A DNA stretch of 64,000 nucleotides from Cryptomeria japonica (GCF_030272615.1 NC_081414.1:47048501-47112500); one strand, 5' to 3'; counted from the first letter of the stretch, positions 43,611 to 55,909 are shown. Translations and numbers: made by a program. Notes: generated by a model not told the origin, from the letters alone.

Positions 43611-45096
43611 CTACCAAAAACAAAATGATGTAACATTAACACATGTAGTAGTAAAATGAATACAAAATTTCTTATAATCAATATGAATAACTCAATTTAG
43701 ATCATGACCCATCTACAACAAGAGCTGCATTGCAGCGAAGTTCCTGCCAAAGTTTGGCAGAGTAGTTTTACAAATCAAGAACCGAATTCCATGCAAGCAA
43801 ATTAAACTTGAAATAATCTACAAAATCTATATAGTTATTTTGTCAATTTTCTTTGATGACTTGTAACATTTAATAGTAAAAGAGTCCAATAATATTATTA
43901 TCATTATTGCTCCATTGAGAGAATATTGATGGTAACAAATTTTTAATATCCGAGTAAAAATGTTCAAGTCACATAGACAACAGATACTGACAAAAAATAA
44001 ATCATTTGATACCAAACAACCCAAATTTCTAAGCAAATCCCAAGTCAAAATTTTCAAGCCACATAGGCAATAGATATTGACAAAAAACAATCATTTGATT
44101 TTACCAAACAACTCAAATGTCTAAGCAATTTTGCCATAGTATTATATCATTAACAAATGGATTTAGGAGTAACTAAGAAAAATAATCAACATAGATCATA
44201 TGATATATGAATCTGGAAAGCATCAGGGAACAAGGCAACCAATACCACTTATCTAGTGGAAATCATATACAATACTGAGAGAAGTAAACATCCACTTAAT
44301 CAATGAATTAAAATGGCACTTCTACCTGTCAATGTGAAATCTTATGGGCACATCCACTTGCTCAGTGAGAAAGCTTATATAGTACTACAAATAAAAAACA
44401 ACTTCTTCCACGTATCTAATAGTGAGTGATTACAATAATTCACTTATTCAGTGGGGTGAGTACCAGTAATAAACCAAAAGTTAAATCTCACTAGCAATAT
44501 GACCATCCAAAGCATTGCAATATTAGTCCATATGTAATATTATCATTAATTAAATGCTGATAAAGGTGCTGATAGAAAATAAACTGCTGCAACACATCAA
44601 ATGGAACCCCAAAATCATTAACAAACCTTCCCAACTTGAAACAGCAACAATATATCTTAATGATGTTGAGTTCTATTGCTAATACGGGTCTGAAAAGCAC
44701 TACAAACATGTTGGAAAAGTTTGAATAGCATGTAAAATGCTCATAAATCATAGCAAACTCACTCCCAACACACCACCAAATATTTAATAAACTGAAAGAC
44801 ACCTCAAGACACATCCAAGATTCAACTCAACATACTAGAAGGAAAGATATTTCAGTTTGATGTAACAAAACAAGCATAACAAGTTTGAAACTAAATATTA
44901 CTATTGTTGATGTTGTGGGATCAACAAGCAAAAAATCAATGTATCTCATAATATGTTCTCTTTTCCATACAAAAACTACATGAATTATTCAAATAAAGTC
45001 AAGGTGACTCTAAGATAGGATGAATGTGCCCCAAAACATAGGAGTTTCAACTGGTTCTTTCACATACCTTCCTCTTTTGATGTGGTATGGCAAGCA
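43611..45096. other. Upstream flank of the ferritin pseudogene, nothing certain
   Basis: A possible degraded further ferritin exon lies near 43715-43770 on the minus strand (NFGRNFAAMQ resembles the NFADECEAAINEQ region) but is too weak to call. The rest is AT-rich with no recognised gene. Confidence 0.35.
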
Positions 45097-45101
45097 ATTA
45101 C
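45097..45101 (+). repeat. Target site duplication of the inverted solo LTR, left copy (ATTAC)
   Basis: ATTAC recurs at 54255-54259 directly after the other end of the LTR. Confidence 0.7.
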
Positions 45102-46223
45102 TGTGTTGACTTGAATTTCATCCTCAGAATATTACCTTTAACAAGTTAGTTTCACAAAATACCAATGGAAATGCTATAGGAAATCCAAACTCAACCAATG
45201 AAACTACATGAAATACATATGAAAATAAAAATACTAATATTACCTTCATGGTTTATGTCTCATTGTGTCCTAGCTCCACTGTTCCTTGTTGCAGATGGTG
45301 TGCTCTCAGACAAGCATTGATAGCTTCCAAGATGACATATGAATAATGGACTGATAACTGATAGTTCACAAATTCTATGATATGCAATACTGCATGATTA
45401 TGCTAAAATGATTATACTAAAATGCTAATTGCTATTTATTTCAAGATTAAAACTCATGAATGCATAAGATTTACAAATGATTAGCTTGCAAATTCACTTG
45501 AAGTCTAACTCTCTTTCAATCAAAAATATTGATTTTATAAACCTTGAGAGGATAATATGATGTGGCTTAGATCAACAGTCATGATCAGATCTGCAGATTT
45601 GGATGGTTGTGAGCAAAGGTGAAGGTTGAGAGAAAGGGGGAAGGAAAAGACAAGTGTCACTCATCTCACCTTGACTGGGTTGCTAACTAAGGGAATCTAG
45701 GGATAGTTGGAGAAAATTTAGGCATGAGAGGACAAGTGGACTCAAGTCCTTCCTAAGATGTAGGGATGTTGGAGAGAATATAGAAGGAGGTTATGAAATA
45801 TGTGTACATACACAATATTTCATTAAGTTTGGAAGTTGAAGATAAATGATGAATTAATATTTAAGAAATATTAATTTCCTTAGCCACATGATGGATGAGT
45901 TGGCAAAGGGAAGATGAAGTGTAGATGGAAGGTGAGTTGGATAAGAGAGGTTAAATAATCAAAAAAATTATTTAATATTTTGACTATAGGATAGGAGAAT
46001 AACCATTAAATATTAGATATTTAATTGATTGAAGGAGATGATTAAATATTAGATATTTAATTAATTGATTAGAAGAATAATTAAATATTAGATATTTAAT
46101 TAATTAGAGGAATGGGATAGATAAATTAATTAATAAAATATTTCAATTAAATTAATTAATAGAAAGACATGAAATGAATTAAATAAACTAATATTTTCAA
46201 ATTAACTATTTAATAGAAGAATA
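45102..46223 (-). mobile_element. Solo LTR of the G1 family, inverted; main part
   Basis: It is the reverse complement of the G1 LTR (8755-9877): the GCTTGTCTGAGAGCA, GATGAGTGACACTTGTC and TTAATTAATTTAATTGAAA segments all match in order. It is interrupted at 46223 by element D and resumes at 54189-54254, where it ends TGTGTGTACA, the complement of the LTR start. There is no internal region, so it arose by LTR-LTR recombination. Confidence 0.9.
46219..46223 (+). repeat. Target site duplication of element D, left copy (GAATA)
   Basis: GAATA here and at 54189-54193 flanks element D exactly. Confidence 0.9.
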
Positions 46224-47374
46224 TGTTACTACTTATCAAGTTAACATTAGTTTTTATATTCAAAGTCATACTATATACTCTAGTCGGTTATCACTATCGA
46301 ATCATGTAGTCGGTATACATAGAGAAGTTGGTATGCATAGTCTAGTCGGTTATAGAAGAAAGCAGTCACAGAATGTAGTATACATCGAGCTGTCTACCAA
46401 GTATCTTTTTATGTCTACCGAGCAGCAAAAATGACACACTGAGTTGATATACACTGAGTGAAACGTGTTACCAGATTCATTGAACTTGGACATACATATG
46501 AAAATGTGTTACAAGATCGAGGCACATCTAACCGTTATCACATTTGAAATTGCGCTAGAAGATTGTGTATGATTTTGAGATCAATCTAACCAATGTAATA
46601 TTTTGTATAGTTATTCATTCAAGGAATCATGTTTGTAATATCAAAGCAATGAATTGGATCACCATCTTAAGAGATCTATTTATACAACATGAGTTAAGGG
46701 TGTGTGTATGAGTGTAAGAAGACTATTATAGAGACACAAAGGTCACTGAGAAGGTTTTCAAAGAACAGTTGAAGAACAGAGTAAACAGAAGGGTTTACCG
46801 AGTTACTATATGGGTTACCGAGGTATGCTATAAGCAAGGTAATCTATTTTGAGCACATAGAATCTGCTATAACATTTCAGATGTAAAGTTGCAGATATTT
46901 GTAATGATTTTATTGTAATATTGTGAAGTTGAAAGAGAAACCTTTAACAGGGTAAAAGACTCTAATCAAGTCTATAAATTGTAAAGCCTCTAACCAAGTG
47001 CAGCATTTAGACTAAATACTGTAAAATCCTTTAGCAAGGTAGATCTAACAGATCTTGTTACTCCTAATAGGGTAAGCTATCAAAAATAGCTAATATGTAG
47101 CTCTAACCGAGCACTCTTTATTATTGCAGTAGTGAAGTTGTGGGTGTCATCCCCACCGCAGTTTTTCTCTCTAACCAAGAGTTTCTGCATAACCAAAATA
47201 TATGTGTTATGGAGTGAATCATGTATGATTATTATCTATTTGTTTTAGCTTTATTTTATGTTACTACACTATTCTGTTTATGCATAATAGTAAAGTTATT
47301 ATTCAAGAAAAGTTTTGGAGTATTGATTCACCCCTCCCCTCTCAGTACATTAGCTTTCCATATTGGGCCTAACA
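46224..47374 (+). repeat. 5' LTR of element D
   Basis: TGTTACTACTTATC to GGGCCTAACA, 1,151 bp. TATA-like TATTTATACA lies at about 46677. GTCGGTA/ACCGAG-type repeats cluster in the first 250 bp and CTCTAACCAAG/TTAACAGGGT-type repeats in the last 450 bp. Confidence 0.95.
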
Positions 47375-47376
47375 AT

Positions 47377-47388
47377 TGGTATCAGAGC
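47377..47388 (+). promoter_or_regulatory. Primer binding site of element D
   Basis: TGGTATCAGAGC, complementary to initiator tRNA-Met, two bases inside the LTR edge. Confidence 0.9.
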
Positions 47389-47436
47389 TTGAATCTTGGA
47401 AAAGGGTTTAACTTCCTAAAGAGAAAGATCTTATCA

Positions 47437-48789
47437 ATGGAAGGCTACAAACAATCTCAGAGGATTGTGTATCTACAAGAAGAGCTGGATCATGCTAATC
47501 AAGTGATTGCATACATGCAAAGGTAAATGCAAAAATCTCTGAAAGTAAGAAGAAGATTATCTGATGATTTGCAGGACTCTCAAGAGTTAGTGGAACAAAT
47601 TGAGACATCATCTAAGAATAGTATATCTAAAGAGACTGAAGAAATGATTGGAGTATTGAAAGAAAAGAATAAAGCACTGGTTGATCAACTAAAAGCAATT
47701 TAATGAGAACATGAACATTTCAGCACACAAATGACTGAAAATCTAGATGCATTAAGGATAGCTAAGGATAAAGAAAGAGATCTAGAAAGAGAGAAACAAC
47801 AACTTGAAGTCTTAGTGTCTGATAAAAATGATGAAATCATAAGGTTGATTGGGATTCAACAAAATATGACAGATCAACTAGGTTATGCACATCATGAAGC
47901 AATTCTGAAGAATAATGAAAATCAAGCATTGAAACTTGAAGTATCAAGGTTGACCGATGAACTTGAAATAGAGAAGAAATCTAAAGAAACACTAAAGAAG
48001 AGTTATGAAGCATCAAAGATGCTGGATGAGCAACTGAATACAAGAAGACCCAACAAAGATGCAAGACTCAGTTACAAAGGAAAAGACTCTACCGAGAAAG
48101 GAATTCATACTACTGAGAGAGGAGAATTATCAAAGCAAGCTAGAAATAGGAATAACATCAAAAGAAAGAAGCCTATTTTCTACTACTGTGGAAATCAAGG
48201 TCATAATGCCAACATATGCCAAATCAAAAAAGGTAAGCAACCGATTATCACTAAGTCCAATGGTTATTGTTACAATTGCAATAAATATGGTCACACATCT
48301 AATCAATGTAGGACAAAGTCTGTTAACAACTATTAGAAGGAAAAATACAAAGGGTTTTGTAGAAACTGCAATAGATATGGACATAGTACCAAGAAGTGTT
48401 GGTTTAAGCAAAAGAACTACATGTGGATTGCACACCGAGCAAACACTAGAGGTTACCGAACTCACACAGATCCTTACCGACAATATGCAACAGTACCGTG
48501 GGATTACAATACAAGGACATGGTGTGAATGTTGTGGAAGATATGGACATATTAGTGCTAACTATTTTATAAGGTTTGGAATGAACAACCGAAGATCATGG
48601 AGAAATCCTGGTATGGCATGTTTTCATTGTCACAAAGTTGGACACTTGGCTGGAGATTGTAGAGATCAACCTAGAAAAGACACTGAAGAAATAAAAGAAA
48701 AATTAAAGATGATTTGGAAAAAGAAGGAAGTTGTGTCAAATGAAGAAAGAACCTTACCTACCGAGTTAGGTGCACCTATTCCAAATTAA
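47437..48789 (+). pseudogene. ORF1 of element D: coiled-coil, five-zinc-knuckle Gag-like protein
   Basis: ATG 47437 to TAA 48787-48789 is one frame of 450 codons with four stops (TAA 47524, TAA 47701, TGA 47704, TAG 48334) and no frameshift. The N-terminal 200 residues are a predicted coiled coil (Lys/Glu/Leu heptads). Five CCHC-type knuckles follow: FYYCGNQGHNANIC (first Cys lost), CYNCNKYGHTSNQC, CRNCNRYGHSTKKC, CECCGRYGHISANY (last Cys lost) and CFHCHKVGHLAGDC. It is the counterpart of element B ORF1 and likewise lacks the capsid-like half of copia Gag. Confidence 0.85.
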
Positions 48790-49336
48790 TCAATAAAGGT
48801 ATTAAGGGACTGCATTCTCTGAAGGTTAAAATCATAACAGTTCCTATTCTATTATGTACTAAATTCAAAATATGCATAGTTAAGATGCATTAGTAAGTTT
48901 GAAATTCTATCAAAAGTACTTTACAAGAAACCTATCAAGTCGATGAATATAGGAAGCCTGCCAAGTCGGTAAATGAAGGAAATTTGATTACTCGTTTTAA
49001 ACAAAAAGGAGAGTAAGTCGGTTAAAGGTGAATCGAGTGCATTTAATGTTTTTGACCTAACCCACATGGAGCCCGATAAGGTATTTTGTGTACTTAAAAG
49101 AATTTTTGCGGTCATTTACACTTACCAAGTTTTCGAAAGAGCAAAGCAGAGCGATTCCAAGGTGATCAAACCTCCTATCAAAGCAAATTCAAGGTATTTA
49201 CATCAAATCTCATCGCACTGTTAAGCTAGCTTACCAATCTTATCAAATTGTTATTATCTGCTGAGTGTGAAGCATCTGTCATTTGAAATTCTGAAACCCT
49301 AAGGACTCTTTACTAGTTTTTTACCTGAAATCCTAA

Positions 49337-52300
49337 ATGGCACCCAAGATCCAAGATCACATTGTTGTTAAGAATGTAGAGAAGCCCTCACTAAAATACT
49401 CTTTGACTCCTAAAGTCACCTCCGAACCGGATGACAAAACCACCTTTTCACTCATCCCGGATTGGGTCTTCTTAGTTGAAGATGTGAGATTCTTCACCAA
49501 ATGCTATGTTGAAGAACTCGGTCATGTTGAAATAAGAGACACCTATGATGAACTATGTACCGATGGTGTATTAAACATCAAGTATGAACACATCAAAATC
49601 AAAGGATTAACTGAAGCCCTAACCTATCCTCATGTGTTCAAGCCCCAATGGGTCAAGTTTGTTTTGGGCAGAGTTCATGATGATTTCATGTGGCTAGAAG
49701 AGCAACCATTTAAAATCACCAAGGAAATTATTCATGTGATCATCGGTTATCCTATCTATGATCATGCATAAGCTCAGAAAATGATATCACAAAAGGAATT
49801 CATCAGTTTAACCAGAGTAGAATCTGATTACAGAGGACTGAAACTAAACAATGTCACTGATGCAGAACTTAAGTTTGCCATTAGAGTAATTGGTTACTGT
49901 TTCTTCCAATCAGCAAGGGAAAACAGTGTACCCTGTGCAGCAGTTGACTTAGCTTATAAAATTGTGAAAAAGGGAATGAAAGTTGATTTATGTGAAGTGT
50001 TACTGAAGAACATATTTGAGAATCTGAACACAATAAGGAAGCCGAATAAGAACAACTTGGCAAATACTCTAAAGTTTGGTTCACTTCTTGTATGCATTTT
50101 TTCTAATTTGAAAAATTATTTCTATCAGTCGGTAAAGTAGTTTGGGAGCTACACCGACCAATCACCCATCAGATTAATGACTTTATCAAGAAGCTAGGTG
50201 ATAATTTCAATGACATAATGGATGATTATTTCAATAAATTTTAAGAGAAGATGCACAACAGGTTACGAATTCCACCCCAGCTAGTGGAGAAATATAAAGA
50301 TGATATATGCTTTGAGGTAGACACTGACTACTGTTTTGTGAATGTTGTGGAACCAAGAACTCAATCTTTGCCACCTATGGGTTACAAGATTGACTTTGAC
50401 ATCACATAATAGCAAATTGATGCATTTCTTACATTACCAAGGCATGCTACCGAGCTGAGGTATGGAACCTATGAAGAAGTAAAGGGAAAAGTAAAAATGA
50501 GCATTGTAGTACCCAAAGCTACAAGAAAAGAAACAAAGATGATAAAGGTTCTAATGGAGAAATTTGGAGAAGATTCTTCCTCCACACCTATCAAAGGCAC
50601 TCTTTCCATCACCGAAGAGGAATCTGAAGCTCAAGAGGCAGCTATAACACTGAGCACCGAATTGCCTAAGGGTAAAGTGTTAAAAAGAAAGAAACAGGAC
50701 ACTTCAAAGGCCCTACCAACTCCTCCAACAAAGAGACCTAATACAAGAGCATCAGCTGCATCATCGAGTAAGAAACAAAAGAGTGTTACTGCTCCCAAGG
50801 TAACCAAGACCTACAAGAAATCTACTTGGAGACTCATTTTGGCAAAAGAGTCTAGTGATACAAAATCTGAAGATGCAAACAAATTCCAGATTGTCAAGAG
50901 CAAGAAGGTAAATATAATAGTGTTGACAACTTATTTGCTAATCTGAAAGAATATGGTGGATTTGGTTCATTTAGATATGTCAAGTATGAAACTAGAAATA
51001 ATGATGAGAAGAGACAAATTGAAGAAGCTATCATCTGCACACTTCTCAAGTTCTGGTTAGCTCCATTGGAACTAGTAAAGTCACTTCCAAATGAACTTTA
51101 CTTGCATATTGATAATAGGTGGAAGTATGCAATGGAATTAGAGAAAAAAATTAGAGAAAGAAGTCTAGTCCATCTATTTCCTGATATGACAGTAGCAGAA
51201 ATAAAGGAACATTTGACATCCTACAATTCAAAATTTCTTGTCAAACAGAGATCCTTAAAACTGATGAATGGGCTATATATTGATGTAGAAAATGAGACTA
51301 AAGCAAAATGGCAGGAAATCTTCAAAATCAAGGATGCCAGTGAAAAATCTACAGTTGAAATCATTGATGTCACCGAGCACGATCTTGATGTCACCGAGCA
51401 CGGTCCTGATGCTACCGAACAAGACCCAGCTGACACTATTCAAATAGATGAAGATGTCATGGATACAGAGGAACCAGAGTAGGAAATGGTAGAAGGCACT
51501 ACATATGCAAAACTTGTATCTAGTGAATCCGTATTAGAACAAGTTCAGCCTTATCCACCGATCACTCAATCTGTCTCTACCAAAGCTCCTCAGGATACAA
51601 CACAAGGCACCAAAGGTTACAAGTCTACAACAGGAGAAGATACTACTCTAGAATAGACCTCTCAAGCACCTTCGAGCACCGAAAATGTAGCAACTGAGAC
51701 ACCCAGTATTGAGACACCAAAAGACACCATAGCAGCTATAGGAACCAACCAAAGTGTTGCCTCTACCAAGAAACCTACCAAGGGTTAGCAAGCCTCTCAA
51801 GCTATTGTCTTGGTCCAACTAACCAAAGGTAAAGAGAAGAAGGTGAAAAAGCATAGTTTCAAAGTTGATTTATCTAAACCAATAGTGTTGCCTAATGTGG
51901 ATATATCAAAATTAAAGGGGGAAGCACTCATTTATTTTGGTGAACTATGCAAAGCAAAGGCCGAACAAGAAAAACAGATGGCCATACAAAAGAAGAATAA
52001 AGTACTTCAGAAGGTGAAGACACTGCTAACAGATATGCTACCTACAGCTATAGTGTCAACCGATGCAGCCATCCATATTCAACTAGATGAACTCCTTAAT
52101 CAAATAGAAACATCCAGAGTTGATGCATCTAAATATTTGGGCAAGCTAAAAGACAAGGAGCTTATTGCAAAAATGATAGAAGAGGTACAGAAAGCTCTAG
52201 CTATTGGCAAAGTCAAACTTGTCAAACTCATTGCTGAGTTGTCCCCTCAACTCAAGCACATTCTTTATTTATTTCAAAAACTCTATACATTTTCTATATT

Positions 52301-52694
52301 CATTAAAGACATTAAGAATAAAACTGATGCAATTGAGAAAGAGATCACCGATCTCTCAAATAAGTTGACCCCAGAGCCCAATTCAGTTCAGAATTTTTAT
52401 ACCAAACTTCAACAGCTCATGACTCAACAATTGGAACTAAGAAATGAAGAACATAAGATCAGGATGGATATAATGACACCCCAGACATTATTCCTTCCTC
52501 ATCTTTCATTAGTTCAAGAACAGATTAATCGATCCACACGCCTATCTACTACACAAGAGGGAAGCACTCTTGGTGGCTTAATATCACTATTGGCTAATAT
52601 AAAAACAAAAAATTCTTTAATGAAAAGTGTAAAGGATGCACTCTCTGTTGCTCTCACTGACGCCCAAAAAAAGTACAAATCCATTTTTGACTAG
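49337..52694 (+). pseudogene. ORF2 of element D: about 1,120-codon protein of unknown function
   Basis: It starts MAPKIQDHIVV at 49337 and ends at TAG 52692-52694. Compared with element E it has 1-bp deletions near 50110 and 50912, plus several stops. Segments: an N-terminal domain with DVRFFTKCYVEELGH, VLGRVHDDFMWLEE and LKFGSLLVC (49337-50120); EKYKDDICFEV with VVEP and PPMGY (50287-50385); a basic linker with TPPTKRPNTRAS (about 50710-50760); LPNELYLHIDNRWKYAMELE (51081-51140); an acidic linker; and a C-terminal helical domain with DMLPTAIVSTDAAIHIQLDE (52036-52095). Order and several motifs match element B ORF2 despite very low overall identity. No known family was recognised. Confidence 0.8.
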
Positions 52695-52735
52695 TTACCA
52701 CCCCTAGATGGAAATTAAAGTTTTTGATGTTTGTC

Positions 52736-53037
52736 AAAAAGGGGGAGTGATACAGTTTTGATACAGTATTCAGAGTATTGTATACAGGGGGAGTATACCA
52801 AGCAGAGTATGCAGAGTATCCAAGGATAGTAAGTAGAGCAAGCAAGCATAGAACCGAGCATGCAAAATCAAAGTTATGTACAGTATAATGATAAGGGGAG
52901 TATATCTGAATATACTATTTCATTGACTATTGTATATATTGTCAAGTATAGTCATTTTGCAAAGTATATAGATTTTTGAGTTATGACTTTGAAAGTAGTT
53001 TTTGTCAAACATCTCAACTAATGTCAAAAGGGGAGAT
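52736..53037 (+). promoter_or_regulatory. Purine tracts downstream of ORF2 in element D, with PPT at 53025-53037
   Basis: AAAAAGGGGGAGTGA (52736-52750), CAGGGGGAGTATA (about 52785-52797), TAAGGGGAGTATA (52892-52904) and the PPT CAAAAGGGGAGAT next to the LTR. The number and position parallel elements A and B. Confidence 0.7.
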
Positions 53038-54188
53038 TGTTACTACTTATCAATTTGCCATTAGTTTTTATATTCAAAGTCATACTATATACTCTAGTCG
53101 GTTATCACTACCGAATCATGTAGTCAGCATACACAGAGAAGTTGGTATGCACAGTCTAGTCGGTTACATAAGAAAGCAGTCACAGAATGCAGTATACATC
53201 AAGCTGTCTATTGAGTATCTTTTTATGTCTACCGAGCAGCAAAGATGACACACCAAGTTGATATACACTGAGTGAAACATGTTACCAAATTCATTGAACC
53301 TGGACATACATATGAAAACGTGTTACAAGATCGAGGCACATCTAACCATTATCACATTGGAAATCGCACTAGAAGATTGTGTATGATTTTGAGATCAATC
53401 TAACCAATGTAATATTTTGTATAGTTATTCATTTGAGGAATCATGTTTGTAAGATCGAAGCAATGAATTGGATCATCGTCTTAAGAGATCTATTTATACA
53501 GCATGATTTAAGGGTGTGTGCTTGACTGTAAGAAGACTGTTACAGAGACACAGAGGTCACTAAGAAGGTTTTCAGACAACAGTCAAAGAATAGAGTAAAC
53601 AAAAGGATTTAGCGAGTTACTATATGGGTTACTGAGGTATGCTATAAGCAAGGTAATCTATTTTGAGCACATAGAATCTGCTATAACATTTCAGATGTAA
53701 AGTTGCAGATATTTGTAATGATTTTATTGTAATATTGTGAAGTTGAAAGAGAAACCTTTAACAAGGTAAAAGACTCTAATCAAGTCTATAAATTGTAAAG
53801 CCTCTAACCAAGTACAACATTTAGATTAAATGTTGTAAAATCCTTTAGCAAGGTAGATCTAACAAATCTTGTTACTCCTAATAGGGTAAGCTATCAAAAA
53901 TAGCTAATATGTAGCTCTAACCAAGCACTCTTTATTATTGTAGTAGTGAAGTTGTGGGTGTCATCCCCATCATAGTTTTTCTCTCTAACCAAGAGTTTCT
54001 GCGTAACAAAAATATATGTGTTATGGAGTGAATCATGTATGATTGTTATCTATTTGTTTTAGCTTTATTTTATGTTACTGCACTATTCTATTTATGCATA
54101 ACAGTAAAGTTATTATTCAAGAAAAGTTTTGGAGTACTGACTCACCCCTCCCCTCTCAGTACATTAGCTTTCCATATTCGGCCTAACA
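53038..54188 (+). repeat. 3' LTR of element D
   Basis: TGTTACTACTTATC to CGGCCTAACA, 1,151 bp, followed by the GAATA target duplication. Confidence 0.95.
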
Positions 54189-54254
54189 GAATAAACATTA
54201 AATAAATATTAAATATTAATTTAATTGTTCATAGCCAATTTTATGTGTGTACAA
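54189..54254 (-). mobile_element. Solo LTR of the G1 family, remaining end
   Basis: Continuation of 45102-46223 beyond element D: GAATAAACATTAAATAAAT to TTATGTGTGTACA corresponds to the first 75 bp of the G1 LTR in reverse. The five bases 54255-54259 (ATTAC) repeat 45097-45101. Confidence 0.85.
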
Positions 54255-54498
54255 TTACTACATTTGATCTTCTTCAACTTGAACACTCTGCAAAGACATA
54301 ACATTGCTGACACCAAAATAGCAATCATAAATTTATCAAAACTATTATACTTGCAATGGAACTTGTACGACCAAGCATGGAATCTAGAGGTTGTTTGCAA
54401 GGAACACACCCATTCTCTCAAAAGATTTGTTGTTATATCTCCTGTAATTTTTTTCCTAGTGGGAAAGATATTTTCGAATCAGTGGGGGTAGGATTAAT

Positions 54499-55320
54499 GA
54501 TGAAGGTGTATTTGAGATGCATGACCATTTGCAAGATATGGGATGGGCCATTGCTAGAAAATATAAACTAGGTACTTGACTATGGGAGGCTACCCATTTA
54601 AGAACTATGTCTAGAAACTTCAATTTCTCTTGCTTGCGGCTCAATGCAGGAACTCCACAAAGGCTAGAAATGTTGTACATACCTAGTCTTCATTATATTC
54701 ATTTACAAGATATGCTTATTGAAGGTATTGCAGAAGAATTCTTAGCCATACTTACTCCAATTTTTATATGGTTAAGCTTGACAAATTTTCATGTTGCAAT
54801 TGAGAAGAAAAGAGCACTAAAGAAGCTTCTTACAACAATAAGGAGGATGAATGGAGTACTAAGAAAGCCATGTCACCTCAGATTTGTGGGTAACATCGGG
54901 CAATTGAATATTTTGCAACTAGATGATAACTATTACTTGTAATTGATCACTGGCAACCTCTCATAGCTACAAAATTTGGGCTTGGGCAATTGTATGTAAT
55001 CATAGTTATAACACTTAGGATTGAAAAGTTGTCTGAATTTAAATAACCTTCTTCATAACACTAGCTACTTGGCACAACTACAAAACTTAAACTTGAAAGA
55101 GTGTTGTCATTTGAATAGACTCCCTAACACCATTGGCAACCTATCATAGTTGCAACACTTAAACTTGGAATGGTGTTGGAGTTTAAATAGTATTCCTGAT
55201 ACAATTGGAAACTTGTCACATCTGCAACACTTGAATTTGAAATGGTGTTTGCGGTTACATAAACTCCCTAATAGTATTGGACCCTTGTCATCATAGCTTG
55301 AAAAATTAGCACCATCTACA
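54499..55320 (+). pseudogene. NBS-LRR resistance gene remnant: MHD motif and leucine-rich repeats
   Basis: The frame at 54499-54942 encodes FEMHDHLQDMGWAIARK (54511-54561), the MHD motif that closes the nucleotide-binding ARC2 domain of plant NLR proteins, followed by a stop (TGA 54578, probably from CGA) and LWEATHLRTMSRN. From about 54960 to 55320 there are at least five repeats with a 72-nt period, of the type LQHLNLEWCWSLNSIPDTIG, the cysteine-containing LRR of TIR-type NLRs. Several TAG codons stand for CAG. The nucleotide-binding domain upstream is missing; the solo LTR end lies 245 bp upstream. Such proteins detect pathogen effectors; this copy is dead. Confidence 0.8.
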
Positions 55321-55329
55321 TCTACTTCT

Positions 55330-55800
55330 ACTTCTCATGGACCCTCAATGCCTACCTTAACCATATACAAGCCTCTCACAGCTAAACTTGCCTTCCACAA
55401 TAGTAAAAGGTTTCATGTGTTTATGAGTGTCAAGGGACTAGATGTGAGGAAGACATGTTTATCATCTCTACCATGCTCTATCTACAACATGACTCAATGT
55501 TTTCTTAGATAGTGACAAATTGGAAAAATGATAAATGATTGGGTTTATCTTGGAAAAAGAAATTGAGAGCTATGCCATACACATTCTCATATTTTCTAAA
55601 GGCTACACAGACTCAGCTTGGTGTCTTGGAGAAGTCATTGCCATGTTGAAGGGCCCTGGCTTGATTATTCCCCTCGTATCATGTGGATCCGGCTCATGTT
55701 TGGTATCCTGAAAAGGAGTCCAATCCCTACAAAGAAGCATTTATCAAATGTTTGTCAATAGCAAGGCTCTGTAACTCATTATCTATTTTGGCAAGCATGT
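55330..55800 (+). pseudogene. TIR domain remnant directly after the LRRs
   Basis: A Ser/Thr-rich leader (STSTSTSHGPSMPTL), typical of the start of TIR-type NLR genes, is followed by RFHVFMSVKGLDVRKTCLSS (55408-55467), the first TIR beta strand and helix. After decayed sequence comes YHVDPAHVWYPEKESNPYKE (about 55677-55736), the conserved FYxVDPxxVR region. At least one frameshift and several stops break it. TIR is normally N-terminal, so this is either the start of a second gene next to the first or a fused arrangement. Confidence 0.75.
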
Positions 55801-55909
55801 GAAATTGTTCATATAGTTTCATGCAACTGCATATGAATTATGAACCTTGATTTTCTTTAAAACATCAAAAATTTTAATTTGTAATTATAAATTATAATTA
55901 ACATTACTA

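Larger units (their letters stand above)
46224..54188 (+). mobile_element. Element D: complete non-autonomous LTR retrotransposon, second family (ORF1 + ORF2, no pol)
   Basis: Two LTRs of 1,151 bp each, an initiator-Met primer site, ORF1 with zinc knuckles, ORF2, several purine tracts and a PPT, flanked by GAATA. The LTR sequence differs from A/B, yet the layout and the encoded proteins correspond one to one. By eye the first 190 bp of the two LTRs differ by about 6-7%, so it is older than B. No protease, integrase, reverse transcriptase or RNase H sequence occurs in the 5.7-kb internal region. Confidence 0.9.

Noticed and set aside
54225-54491. Plus-strand open frame of 88 codons upstream of the MHD motif as part of the nucleotide-binding domain
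   Set aside because: It begins inside the solo LTR end and shows no P-loop, RNBS or GLPL motif, so I did not extend the resistance gene into it.
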